From the NCBI RefSeq assembly GCF_049801095.1, contig NZ_JBNAGH010000003.1, forward strand, positions 248,001-312,000: a stretch of 64,000 bases of DNA. The letters run 5' to 3'. A program made the position numbers and the translations under genes. This DNA comes from Dinoroseobacter sp049801095 (GTDB lineage: Bacteria; Pseudomonadota; Alphaproteobacteria; Rhodobacterales; Rhodobacteraceae). Shown here in pieces: positions 1-11,800 of this stretch (positions within the stretch are counted from its first letter, which is position 1; the number at the start of each line of letters is the position of its first letter). A model generated the notes under the pieces. The model was not told where the DNA came from. It ran no database searches and saw only the letters and a list, made by a program, of their open reading frames with translations.

Positions 1-252
1 CTCCGGCTCCATGATGATCCAACCCATCTGCGCCTCGGGATTTTTCGGCGGCACGAGCAGGTTCACATGGCGAAAGACCCCGCCGCGCGGCTCGTTCAGC
101 ACGAAGTTGCGCAAGGTCTGATCCTGCGCGATCCAGCTGCGCTGCGCCCAGAGCGTGTCGCCCGGCGGAGGCGCCACGCCCCCGACGATCACATCACCGA
201 CCTCGCCCTCCGCATGGCAGGAGACGACATGGATGGTTTTGCTGCTGCGCAT
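1..252 (-). CDS. Proline racemase family protein, probable trans-3-hydroxy-L-proline dehydratase (C-terminus off window)
   Basis: The first 84 residues of a proline racemase / hydroxyproline epimerase / trans-3-hydroxyproline dehydratase family enzyme are visible; the rest lies beyond position 1. The start (MRSSKTIHVVSCHAEGE) has a GGGAGG ribosome site just upstream. Family-typical early segments are HAEGEVGDVIVGG, LNEPRGGV and the H-N-LVPP stretch. The residues that separate racemase/epimerase (Cys) from dehydratase (Thr) lie past the cut, so the reaction cannot be read here. The divergent neighbour is an aconitase-X protein, and AcnX enzymes of this type dehydrate cis-3-hydroxyproline. Dehydration of the trans isomer is therefore the best guess. 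Family assignment is sure; the exact reaction is inference. Confidence 0.85.
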   Translation of the reverse strand, partial: MRSSKTIHVVSCHAEGEVGDVIVGGVAPPPGDTLWAQRSWIAQDQTLRNFVLNEPRGGVFRHVNLLVPPKNPEAQMGWIIMEPE

Positions 253-411
253 GGGCGCCTCCCGCTGGTGTCGCCCTCATTTATCCGCGCTCGGACGGGG
301 TTTGGCGAGGGGGCCTGCGGAAATCATCGCTTGCCGAGGCCGGCCCGCCTCCGCCAAGCTGCGCCAAGCCCGCATCCCGCGGTCTGTTCCTCGCATTCAG
401 GTCCCCACGCC

Positions 412-2100
412 ATGACAGAACCCCTCGCCCGCCTGATCCTGCCTGCCGATGTCGCCGGGGACGTGATCACCTGCGATGAGGGGCTCAGTTTCTGGGGCGG
501 TGTCGATCCCGAGACCGGGGTGGTGATCGACGCGCATCACGCGCTGCATGGCCAGTCCCTGGCCCACAAGATCGTGCTGATGCCCACGAGCCGTGGCTCC
601 TGTTCCGGCAGCGGCGTGTTGCTGGAGCTTGCTTTGAACGGCCACGCGCCCGCCGCGCTTGTGTTCCGCGAGGAGGAGGAGATCCTCACCCTCGGCGCGC
701 TGATCGCCCATCGGATGTTCGAGAAATCCCTGGCGGTTCTGCGCTTGCCGCCTGCGGACTACGCGACGCTGGCCGCGCAGCAACACGCCCGGATCGCGGG
801 CACGCAGCTCATCATGCCGGAGAGCACACTCGCGCTTCACCGCACCTCGGCAACGGATCTTACGCTCAGCGTCGAGGATCAGGCCACGCTCGCCGGGGAG
901 CACGGTGCGCCGGTCGCGCTGGCCATGCATGTGATCACGACGATTGCCGTGGCTCAGGGGGCGACCCGGCTGCGCGACATCACGCGCGGGCATATCGACG
1001 GCTGCATCTATGCCCACCCCGCGAACCTGACCTTCGCCCGGGCCATGGCGGAGATGGGCGCGCGGGTCGGGGTGCCGACCACGATCAACGCGGTCTCCGT
1101 GGACCGGGCCGCGAGCGCGGCGCCCGCCCTCGCCCCGAATTTCAGACGCGCGGCGAGCGCCCTGGCCGATGCCTATGTGGAGATGGGCGCGCGGCCAACC
1201 TTCACCTGTGCGCCTTACCTTCTGGAGGACAGCCCGGCGCTTGGCGAGGATATCGGCTGGTCGGAATCCAACGCAGTGATCTTTGCCAATACGGTGCTTG
1301 GCGCGCGGACGGCGAAACACCCGGATTACCTCGACCTCTTTATCGCCATGACCGGACGCGCGCCGGAGACTGGCGTCTATTTGACCGAAGGGCGGCGTCC
1401 CGGCCGGATCCTCGAGATGGATCTGCCCGCGCCCCACGATGATGCGCTCTGGCCTCTGATCGGCTGGGTCGCCGGGCGGCTGTCCCCGGATCGCATCCCG
1501 CTCCTGACCGGGCTGGCAGAGGCCGCGCCCAGCCGCGATGACCTGCGCGCGATCTGCGCTGCCTTTGGCACGACCTCGGCAGCGCCAATGCTGCATATCG
1601 CAGGCATCACGCCAGAGAGCACCCTGCCTCCATTGCCCGGCGCCGACCGGATCCGGATCGGCGCAGCGGACCTCACGCAGGCTTGGGCTCAGCTGAATTC
1701 CGGGCCTGCGCAAGTGAACCTGATCGCGCTTGGCAGCCCGCATTTCTCGCTCGAGGAGACACGGACCTTCGCGGATCTGATGGAGGGGCGACGGGTGGAT
1801 CCCAACATGTCGGTCATCATCACTCTGGGCCGCGATATCTACCAGCAGGCCAGGACCGAAGGGCTGGTCGCGCGACTGAACACCGCGGGCGTCCGGTTTC
1901 ACGCGGATCTCTGCTGGTGCTCCATCGTTGAGCCGCTCTTTCCACCGCGCAGCACGACGCTCATGACCAATTCCGGGAAATACGCCCATTACGCGCCGGG
2001 GCTCAGCGGCCGCGATGTGCGCTTTGGCAGTCTGGCGGATTGCGCCCATGCGGCGGTGACCGGGGCGGTCCCCTCGGCTCATCCGCTCTGGCTGCGCTGA
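412..2100 (+). CDS. Aconitase X (AcnX) family protein, candidate cis-3-hydroxy-L-proline dehydratase
   Basis: A 562-residue single-chain aconitase X. An N-terminal swivelling domain (DUF126-like, about residues 1-140, with the loop SRGSCSGSG) is fused to the catalytic DUF521 domain (about 150-560, with GHIDGCIYAHPANLTFA, a TFTCAPYL segment and an IGWSESNAV segment). Archaeal AcnX is two subunits and many bacterial ones are fused, as here. Fused bacterial AcnX proteins have been shown to dehydrate cis-3-hydroxy-L-proline to pyrroline-2-carboxylate. The divergent proline-racemase-family gene supports a 3-hydroxyproline role. The start at 412 was chosen because the reading frame upstream of it has no AcnX similarity and overlaps the divergent gene. 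Mevalonate-5-phosphate dehydratase, the archaeal AcnX role, is unlikely in this context. Confidence 0.85.
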   Translation: MTEPLARLILPADVAGDVITCDEGLSFWGGVDPETGVVIDAHHALHGQSLAHKIVLMPTSRGSCSGSGVLLELALNGHAPAALVFREEEEILTLGALIAHRMFEKSLAVLRLPPADYATLAAQQHARIAGTQLIMPESTLALHRTSATDLTLSVEDQATLAGEHGAPVALAMHVITTIAVAQGATRLRDITRGHIDGCIYAHPANLTFARAMAEMGARVGVPTTINAVSVDRAASAAPALAPNFRRAASALADAYVEMGARPTFTCAPYLLEDSPALGEDIGWSESNAVIFANTVLGARTAKHPDYLDLFIAMTGRAPETGVYLTEGRRPGRILEMDLPAPHDDALWPLIGWVAGRLSPDRIPLLTGLAEAAPSRDDLRAICAAFGTTSAAPMLHIAGITPESTLPPLPGADRIRIGAADLTQAWAQLNSGPAQVNLIALGSPHFSLEETRTFADLMEGRRVDPNMSVIITLGRDIYQQARTEGLVARLNTAGVRFHADLCWCSIVEPLFPPRSTTLMTNSGKYAHYAPGLSGRDVRFGSLADCAHAAVTGAVPSAHPLWLR

Positions 2101-2109
2101 CATGCAAAA

Positions 2110-2136
2110 CGGCGCAGACCCCTGCGCCGCCTTTTG
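2110..2136. terminator. Bidirectional intrinsic terminator
   Basis: An 8-bp perfect stem (CGGCGCAG / CTGCGCCG, loop of 4) is flanked by AAAA on the left and TTTT on the right. It lies between two convergent genes, the AcnX gene ending at 2100 and the sorted protein ending at 2176, and can serve both. Confidence 0.8.
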
Positions 2137-2175
2137 TCTTGCTATCAGCCCCCGAGGCCGAAACCCCGGGTTTGA

Positions 2176-2760
2176 TCAGGCTGATTTGCGTCGCCGCGCG
2201 GCGACCAATGTCCCGAGGCCCAGCGCCAGCAGCGGGAACGCCGCGGGCAGAGGGATCGGAACAAGCGCCGTGAGTGTGAAGGAGCTCAGAACCGGGTCAG
2301 GTCCCAGGGTTGGGGCGCCAAGAAACCCGAAAGGGTCGGCGCCGTAGTCGTTGACCGGATCGATATCCTCGATCACCACAACGAATTTGCCGGAAGGAAT
2401 GCCGATATTGCCCGCGGCCACGTCAAAGAGCAGCTCGATGGTGGTATCGGTCGTCACAAGATCCGTTGCGACCCCCGAGAGACTGCTGGTGGTGGACGGC
2501 ACGGCATAGGTGACCGAGAAGTCTCCGGCGTCGAACGGATCGAACCCGGTGACGGTGACCACCTCGAACGGGCCAAACGAGGCCCCGATCCCGAGGAAAG
2601 AGGCCGGGATCATCCCGCCCCCGATGATATCCGCCGCCCCTGTGACACTGACGATTTCCGGCCCGAGCTGGAGATTGCCCAGATCGAGCGTCACCGCCTG
2701 CGAGGTTGTGGCCGACAGCCCAAGGGCCAGGGCCGCTGCTGCGAACAAAGATTTAATCAT
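2176..2760 (-). CDS. VPLPA-CTERM-type sorted extracellular protein
   Basis: A 194-residue secreted protein. It has a Sec signal peptide (residues 1-22, cleavage after TSQA), a beta-rich Thr/Asp/Gly body without Cys, and a C-terminal sorting tail: a VPIPLPAAFPLLALGL segment (about 168-183) followed by the basic end ARRRKSA. That tail matches the VPLPA-CTERM signal common in Rhodobacteraceae, which is processed by a dedicated exosortase encoded elsewhere. The ribosome site is AGGAGTGTATC-ATG. It lies 96 bp downstream of the giant adhesin gene on the same strand, so read-through co-expression is possible. Such proteins are associated with exopolysaccharide or biofilm matrix; the function of this body is not recognised. 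Confidence 0.8.
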   Translation of the reverse strand: MIKSLFAAAALALGLSATTSQAVTLDLGNLQLGPEIVSVTGAADIIGGGMIPASFLGIGASFGPFEVVTVTGFDPFDAGDFSVTYAVPSTTSSLSGVATDLVTTDTTIELLFDVAAGNIGIPSGKFVVVIEDIDPVNDYGADPFGFLGAPTLGPDPVLSSFTLTALVPIPLPAAFPLLALGLGTLVAARRRKSA

Positions 2761-2856
2761 GATACACTCCTGCGCAGCCCTGCGCTTCTTCCTTGAATAC
2801 CTGCCCGGACAACCGGGAGCTTATCTCTATGCCTTGGCATGCAATCTCTCCTGTCA

Positions 2857-5800
2857 TCATAGCAGTTGGGTCGTCTCGTCAAAGTCCGCCGTGCCGAAGA
2901 GCACAACGATGTCGAAATCTCCGTCCAGAACCAGATAGGTTGCCAAAGGCCGGTTCACTTCGAGCAAAATTGAGGCATCGCCGAGATCCAGCGCGTCATC
3001 CCCGTCGAAACCGAAGATGAAGTCGAACTCGCGCTGACCATTGCTGGTCTCGTCGCCAAACTCGAAGACATCCGCGCCGCCGCCGGCGAAGCTCTGGTCG
3101 ATGCGTCCGCCGAGGGTGCGGAAGATCTCGTCATCGCCCGATCCGAAGAGCACGTCGAACCCGCTGGTCCCGGTCAGGATCGTGGGCGCGCCGGTATCGT
3201 CCACATCGGTGACATTCACGGTGATATCCTGGGTCACGGTCTCGGTGCCATCGAAGGCGGAGACCGTCACATTGTAGATGTTGTCACCGCCCGCATCGCC
3301 TGCGTTTTCGAAGTCCGGCGCGTTGATGAAGGAGAGCTCGCCCGTATCCTCGTCGATGTTGAACAGAAGCTCATCCGCTCCGCCCACGATCTCGTAGGTC
3401 ACATCGTCAGACGCATCCAGATCCGTGGTTTCCACCGTGCCCACCAAAGTGGTGTTCTCCGGCAGCGAGAAGGTATCGCTCGAGACGAATACCGGCGCAT
3501 CATTGGCCCCGTTGATCGTCACCGTCACCGTTGCGGTATCGCTCCCGCCATTCCCGTCAGAGACAGTATAGGAGAAGCTGTCCGTGTCGCTTTCGCCCAC
3601 GGCCAGGGCCTCGAACTGACCATTCGGATCATAGTCGAAGGTCCCATCCGCGTTCAGCGTCAGCAGAGCGCCCGAGGCCAGAGTGATCTGGGTGCCCACA
3701 TTGGCGGCGGAGCCATTCACCTGGCTCACCATCAGCGTGTCGGAGGCGTCCACATCGCTATCCGCACCGGACCCGTTATCCACGAGAACCGATCCGTTCA
3801 GCGCGGTGTCTTCATCCGTACTGACAGCGTCATCCGCAGCGACCGGTGCATCATTCACGCCCTCGATCGTCACGGTCACAGTGGCCGTGTCAGATCCGCC
3901 ATTCCCGTCAATGATCGTATAGGTGAAGCTGTCCGTCGCCTCTTCGGTCACGGCCAGGGCCTCGAACTGATCGTTCGGATCGTAGTCGAAGGTCCCATCC
4001 GCATTCAGCGTCAGAAGCGCGCCAGAGGCCAGAGTGATCTGGGTGCCGACCGAAGCGGCAGAGCCGTTGACCTCGGAAACCGTGATCACGTCGGACGCAT
4101 CCACGTCGCTATCCGCACCAGAGCCATTATCCGCAAAGACCGAGCCCATCAGCGCCGTGTCTTCGTTGGTGGTCACGTCGTCATCCTCGGCGACCGGCGC
4201 GTCATTGCGCCCATCGATCTGGATGAAGACGGTGGCACCGTCGAAGCCCCCATTCCCGTCAGAGACGCGATAGGTGAAGCTGTCGGTTGTGCTTTCGCCG
4301 ATGGCGAGGTCTTCGAACTGGCCATTGGGATCGTACTCCACCGACCCATCCGCCAGCACCCTGAGCAGCGCGCCGGAGGCCAGGGTGATCTGGGTCCCGA
4401 CATTGGCTGCAGAGCCATTGACCTCGGCCACTTCGAGGATGTCCGACGCATCCGGATCGCGGTCGGCCCCATTGCCATTATCGGCAAAGAGATTGGCCGC
4501 CAGCGCCTGATCCTCATTGGTGGTCAGGTCGTCACGACGCGCATGAGGCATGTCGTTCGCCCCATCGATCGTCACCGTCACGGTGGCCGTATCCGTACCC
4601 CCGTTTCCGTCGCTGACCGTGTAGGTGAAGCTGTCCGTGTCGCTTTCGCCCAGGGCCAGGCTCTCGAACTGGCCGTTCGGGTTGTAATCGAACGTCCCAT
4701 CCGCGTTGAGCGTGAGCAGCGCCCCGGAGGCCAGCGCGATCTGCATCCCCACATCGGCGGCATTGCCATTGACCTCGGTCACCGTCAGCGGATCCGCGTT
4801 CGGGTCGGTGTCATTGCCGAGCACATTGCCCTGAACGGCCGTGTCCTCATCGGTGGTCACCGGATCGTCGATGGCCGCCGGGGGCAGGTTATCGCCCCCA
4901 ATGGTCACCGTCACCGTTGCCGTATCCGTCGCACCGAGACCATCGATGATGGAATAGGTGAAACTGTCGGTCTCACTCTGACCGGCACCCAGCATCCCGA
5001 AGGCGCCATTGTCGTCATAGGCAAAGGTCCCGTCGGTGTTCAGGGTCAGCAGCGCGCCCGAGGCGAGCGTGATCTGGGTGCCGACATTCGCCGCAGAGCC
5101 ATTGACCTCGTTCACCGAGATCGTATCGCCCGCATCGATATCGCTGTCCGGACCATTGCCGTTATCGGCCAGCACATTGCCGTTCAGCACATTCGAGACC
5201 GCCGTGGCAACCTCGTCATCGACCGCATCCGGCGCATCATTCTGACCCGCGATCAGAACGGTGACGGTCGCCCCGTCAAAGCCGCCATTGCCGTCCGAGA
5301 TCCGGTAAGTGAAGCTGTCCGTGTCGCTTTCGCCCAGCGCGAGGCTCTCGAACTGGCCGTTCGGGTCGTAATCGACCGTCCCATCCGCCAGCACGGTGAG
5401 CAACGCGCCGGAAGGCAGGGCAATCGTCCCTCCCACATTGCCAGCGTCGCCATTGACCTCGACCACTTCGAACGTGTCCGAAAGATCTGGATCCCGGTCA
5501 ACACCCCCTCCGTTATTGGAGAAGAGGTTGTCGGTCAGGGCCTGATCCTCATTGGTCGCCAGCGTGTCGGCTCGGGCGCGCGGCGCATCATTCAACCCGT
5601 CGATATCGATGGTAACGGTTGCAGTATCGCTGCCGCCATTTCCATCGGAGATCGTGTAGGTGAAGCTGTCCGTGTCGCTTTCCGTGATCGCCAGTCCTTC
5701 GAACTGACCGTTCGGATCATAGGCAAAAGTGCCATCCGCATTCAGCGTCAGCAATGCGCCGGAGGCCAGCGTGATCTGCGAGCCCACATCCGCGGCATTG

Positions 5801-8800
5801 CCATTGACCGCGGACACGACCAGCGGATCGCCATCCCCGTCGCTGTCATTGGGCAGGACTGCTCCATTGACCGCAGTGTCCTCGTCGGTGCTCACGCTGT
5901 CATCGACAGCCACCGGGTTGGATGAGTTGCCCTCAATCGTGAAGGTGACGGTCGCCGTATCGCTGATGCCGCTATCGTCAGTGAGCGTATAGGTGAAGCT
6001 CTCCGTGGCGGTATCGCCGGTGGACAGCGCGAAGAAGGCGCCGTTGGTGTCATAGGTGAAGGTGCCCGAGGCATTCACCACCAGCAGCGCACCGGAGGCC
6101 AGCGTGATCTGGGAACCGACATTGGCCGCCTCGCCATTGACGGCGGTGATCACACCGATATCGCTCAGATCCGGATCGCTGTCCGGGCCGTTGCCGTTAT
6201 CGGCCTTCACATCCCCCATGACCGTGTCGTCTTCGCCCAGGGTGATATCGTCATCCTGCGCCACCGGCTCGTCATTCAGGCCATCCACCGTGACACGCAG
6301 CTGGGCCGTATCCTCACCGCCATTGCCGTCCGAAATCCGGTAGGTGACGATATCGACCGTGCTTTCATTGTCATCGAGACCTTCGAGCGCGCCCGCCGGA
6401 TCATAGGTATAGGACCCGTCCGTCTGGATGATGAAGGTGCCGCCCGCACTGCCGGTGACCGACTGGCCCACGGCAAGACTGGAGCCATTGACCTCGATCA
6501 CCTCGAGCGCGTCCGTCGTGTCCGGATCGTCGTCATTGGTCAGGACATTGCCATTGATGGCCGTGGCCTCATCCGTGGTGGCCGTGTCGGTATCAGCGTC
6601 CGGCAGGTCATTGGCGCCGTTGATCGTGAGGATCACCTGCGCCGCGTTGCTGCCGCCATTGCCGTCGATGATCGTGTAGGCAAAGGTCTCCTGCGTGCTT
6701 TCACCGAAGGCCAGGTCCTCATAGGCGCCATTGGCATCAAAGCTGTAGCTGCCATCGGCATTCACGGTCAGCAACCCGCCACCCGAAAGCGCGATCTGGT
6801 TGCCCACATTCGCGGCCGATCCATTGACCTGGCTGACCTCGATCGCATCGCCATCCGGGTCACTGTCGACCCCGTTTCCATTATCGGCAAAGAGATTGCC
6901 GTTGGAGACCCCATCCTCCGACGCGGAGACATTGTCATCCTGCGCCACAGGCGACTGGTTGCTGGTCACGATGTTCAGAGTCACCGTCGCACCATCGGAG
7001 GCCAGGCCATCCGACACCGTGTAGGTGAAGCTGTCCATGCCGCCGATGATCGTCGCCCCGCTCGGATCATAGTCGAAGGTGCCGTCGCCGTTCAGCGTCA
7101 GAAGCGCGCCCGAGGCGAGCGTGATCTGCGTGCCCAGATTGGCCGCCGAACCATTGACCTCGGTGACCGACAGCACATCGCCATTGTCAATATCCTCGTC
7201 ATTGGTCAGGACATTCCCCGACACCACATCCGTGTCATTGGTGGCGAATGTGTCATCCACACCTTCGGGAGCATCATTGTCCCCGTCGATCCGGATGGTG
7301 ACGCTGCCTTCACTGGTGCCGCCATCCCCATCATCAATCGTGTAGTTGAAGTTGTCCGTCGTACTCTGGAACCGGCCAAGGCTCTCGAAAGCCTCGTTGG
7401 GATCGTAGTCATAGCTGCCATCGGCATTCAGCGTCAGCAAGGCGCCGGAGGGCAGTGTGATCTGCACGCCAACATCCGTGGGCTCGCCATTGACCTCGGT
7501 CACGGTCAGCGGATCGCCGCCCGGATCGTTGTCATTGGTCAGGACATTGCCCATGGTCGAGGGGCCATCCTCCCGCACGGTGTCGAAGTCATTACCGGCC
7601 TGAGGCGGCGCGTTCTGGACCGTCACCACAAAGCTGTCGACCTCGACCGAGTTCGCCTCCCCCGCATTGTCATCCACGGTCACCGTAACGGTAAAGACGC
7701 CTTCGCTGGCATAGGTCTTGTTCAGCACCTCGCTCAGATTGGTGGAGTTGAAGACCTGCGTGTCGCCATCGCCGAAATCGATGGTGAAGGTGCGGTTATC
7801 CGTGTCCGGATCGGTCAGGGTGATCGTCCGGTTCAGGTTCTGCCCTTCCTGGAGATTCTGATCCGATCCGGCCTCGAGGCCCGGCGCGTCATTCACCGGG
7901 TTCACAGTGATCTCTGCGGCGACCACGTCATTCGAGAAGACGATGCCGTCAGACCCGGACCACAGGAAGCTGTCGAGCCCATTGAAGTCCTGCGCGCCGA
8001 GATAGACGAGATTGCCCGCCAGAAGATCCGCACGGCTGATCACCTGATCCACGCTCACAGGTGCGCCCGATAGGGTCAGGGTGCCATCCGTCGGGAAGTT
8101 CTCGATGCGGATCGCCTGCAGGCTGTTGCCATCGGGATCGTTGAAACCGGCGTCAAAGATCGCCGCGTCGAGCACGATCGGCGTGTCCTCATCCCCGTTG
8201 GCCGCAACTGGCGACACGATGGGCGCGTCATTGCCATAGACCTGAAGCAGGATCTCCCCGTCGGCATCGGAGCCGTTGAAGGTGATGACAAACCCGCCCT
8301 CGGGCAGGGCCGCAACACTGGGCTGGTCCTGATTGCCGGATGTCGTGGTGTTCACGAGGATCTGGCTGTCGAGCCGCGCACCGGTGGCGTCATATTGCTG
8401 GGCAAAGACGCCGTTGGAGCTGCCATCTGCGCCGCCATTGTCGGTCCAGGTGATCACGAAGCCGCCCGTGTCGAGCGCGGCGATATCCGGCTCGAACTGG
8501 GAATTCACACGCCGGTCATTGACCCGGAACTCCTCGGTGATGGGCGAGCCATCCACTGCGTAGATCTGGGCAAAGACACCCGTAGCGCTCAGATCGGCCC
8601 GGTCGTCCTGCCAGACAAAGACCAGATTGCCGTTCTCCAGCTCCACCACCTGAGGTGCGGTCTGCGCCCCCACGGTGGTCGAGTTGACCTGGAATTCCGA
8701 CCCGACGGTGGCGCCATTGGCGTCAAAGGCCTGGGCGAAGACACCGTTACCGCTGCCATCCCCGGCCGTGCCGGAGGTTTGCGAGACATAGGTGACAAGG

Positions 8801-11800
8801 AAGCCGCCTGTGCTCAGCGCCGTGACTTCCGGTGAGAACTGGGACCCGCTGGTTTCCGTGTTGACCACGAACTCCGCGGCGAGCGGGTTGCCATTGGTGT
8901 CGAAGATCCGTGCGGAGATCCCAATGCCGGAGCCGTCACCGGAGCCACCCGAGGTCTGCGCGTCGAAGACCACAACCGTGTTGCCATTGGTCAGAACGGC
9001 CACATCCGGATCGTTCTGGGTCGAGCTGGTGAGGGAGTTGACCTGGGTCTGGCCCCCATTGACCGTGCCATCCGGATTGTAGCGCTGCAGGAAGACACCA
9101 TCGCCGGAGCCGTCCTCGGAGTCGTCGGTCCAGACAACCACCCAGCCACCATCGGCATAGCCGATCACCTGCGGCTGGAACTGATCAGTCGTCGTGGTGG
9201 AGTTCACAAGGAACTCGTCGGTCACCCCGTCGGGCAGACCGGTGCCATCGCGCGCGATCGGGTTACCCAGCACATCAAAGCGCTGCGCGTAGATGCCCTC
9301 GCGGTCGCCATCGGCCCCGAAATTCTCCCAGACGACGATGAAGTCACCGCCCGTACCCGGAAGCTCCGCCACGGCCGGGTTGTCCTGCGCTCCGGTCGAG
9401 GTGTTGACCACACGCTCGCCGCCCACGGGCTGCGCGCCATCGGGCGAGGCCGTGATGTTGACCGTCACGATCACGGGCTCGGACGCCCCGCCATCCCCAT
9501 CGGTGATCTGCACGCGGAGCTGGCGCACCTCGAGCGGATCATCCGAGATGTTGCGATAGGTCAGGTTCTCGACCAGCAACTCGACAATCGCCGCATCCGC
9601 ATTGGCATTCAGCGACAGCTCGAACGGCGCGCCATTCTGCCCCCCCTGAACGATCTGGCCCACGAGGGTGCCGTTGACCGAGACATCCGAACCGAGAATG
9701 GTGATCCCATCCGCTTGCCGCAGACCCAGTTGATCCTGGGTCAAGTCATCGGGCGGGTTGATCTGGTCGATCAGAGGCGCCGAGGAGACGAGGTTCGACA
9801 CGAGGATCGAGCCACCATCGAAATCCGCGGAATCCGGGTCAGAGACCGCCACGGCCCCATTGGCATCGATCAGCTGCGGAACCCCGTTCACATCGTCTTC
9901 GATATAGCTGACCTCGGCATTGACCCCGTCGAGCACCGGCTCCAACCCGAAGGAGAAGTCCGCCGGATCGCCAAGGATCCGGTGGAAAACGCCACGACTG
10001 TCACCATCGCCGGCATCGCCGGAGGTCTCGGAGGTGTAGGACACCACGAGATTGCCCCCGGGCAGTGCTGCGATGGAGGATTGGAACTGCGTGCTCTCGG
10101 TCTCTTCATTGACCTGAACAGCTCCGTCGACACGGTTGCCCGCAGCGTCATATTGCTGAACGAAGACGCCGGCGCCACCGCCATCGGAGCCGTTGTTTTC
10201 GGTGTAGGAGACCGCAAAGCCGCCCCCATCCAGCGCGACCACATCCGGTTCGTTCTGGGTGAAGTTGACCTCCTCATTGATCAGGAACTCGCCACCGATT
10301 TTGGTGCCATCGGCCGCGAGGATCTGTCCAAAGACGCCAATCTGCGAGCCCGTGTCATCGCCGGGGCTGGTGTAGACCACCACATAGCCACCGCCCTGGA
10401 GCGCCGTGATCGACGGCTCGCCTTGGGTGCCCTCGACCCGGGTGTTGACCACAATCGCGCCGCCAACCAACGATCCATCCGCAGCAAAGCGCTGGAACAG
10501 GATACCGTCATCATTGGCCGGCGCGTTGTCGATGCCCCGCGCCACATAGACGACGGCAAAGGTGCCATCGGCCTGGGTTGCGACATCCGGTGCGAAGATC
10601 ACATTGCCAGTGGTCGGGATCTCGAACCCGACGCCGACTTGACCTCCGGCGGAATCGTAGATCTGGCCACTGATCGTTTCCTGGAACGTCGCAACGGTCC
10701 GGCTGTCGGCGACGACCACGAAGTTGCCATTGTCGAAGGCGGCCATGGCTGGATCGAAGGGCTGACTTACCGAAGCGCTGTTGACCACGGTTTCGGCACC
10801 GACCTTGACCCCATTGGCGTCATAGACCTGCAGCAGGATCTCGAAATCGTTGTTCGGGCTCAGGACGCCGGAATTGTCCTCATAGGCGACCGCAAAGCCG
10901 CCATTGGCGAGGCCCACAACGACGGGGTCTGTCTGGGCGTTCTGGACGGTGCTGTTGACCTGGATTTCACCGCCCACCGGGGCTCCGGCGGCATCGTAGC
11001 GTTGCAGGAACACGCCGTTATCGCCATCTCCGGTGGCGTCCTGATTGGTGGAGGTCCAGACGATGACATAGCCGCCATCCGCCAGGCTCGCGATCTGGCT
11101 GTCGAATTGCTGGTTGATCGTGAAGCTGTTGGTCTGACGCTCGGATCCAATGGCCTCAAGCCCGTCGGTCTCGGGCGTGATGGTCACATCGATGACCTCG
11201 CGGACAGTCCCGCCTGCTCCGTCGGTGATCTGCAGGGCGATCTTGCGCGCGGCCTCCGGATCATCAGAGACATTGCCATAGCTCAGCGCTTCGACAAGGG
11301 TTTCGACCCGCTCGGGCGTGGCATTGGCGTTGAAATCGATCTGCAGCGGGGCGCCATCGACGCCATCGCTCACGATCGTGCCGATCTCGGTCCCGTCCAC
11401 GCGGACCGATTGGCCGACCACGGAGACCGAACCGCTCGTATCAACGGCAAGCTGATCCTGAGACGCCTCATCCGGCGCGGCAAACTGCGACTGCACCGTC
11501 GCATTGAGCAGCATGGCGAGCACCAGGTGACCGCCATCGAAATTCGCGGAATCCGCGTCTCCGAGGGCGATGGCCGGCGCCAGAAGCTGCGGCGCCGCGT
11601 TCACATCGGCCTCGTCGAAGGTCACCGCACTGGACACACCCACAAGGATCGGCGCGGCAGAGCCGCCAACACCGCCCGAGCTGAAGACCTGCTGGAAGAT
11701 CCCTGTGCTGCTGCCATCTCCGGCGGAGTTGCTGGTGTTCGAGGTCCAGATGACCGTGAAATCCCCGTTGGGCAGCGCCACTGCCACCGGCAAGCTCTGC

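Noticed and set aside
397..2103. Minus-strand frame opposite the aconitase-X gene
   Set aside because: Arg/Gly-rich shadow with no domain; the plus-strand AcnX is unmistakable.
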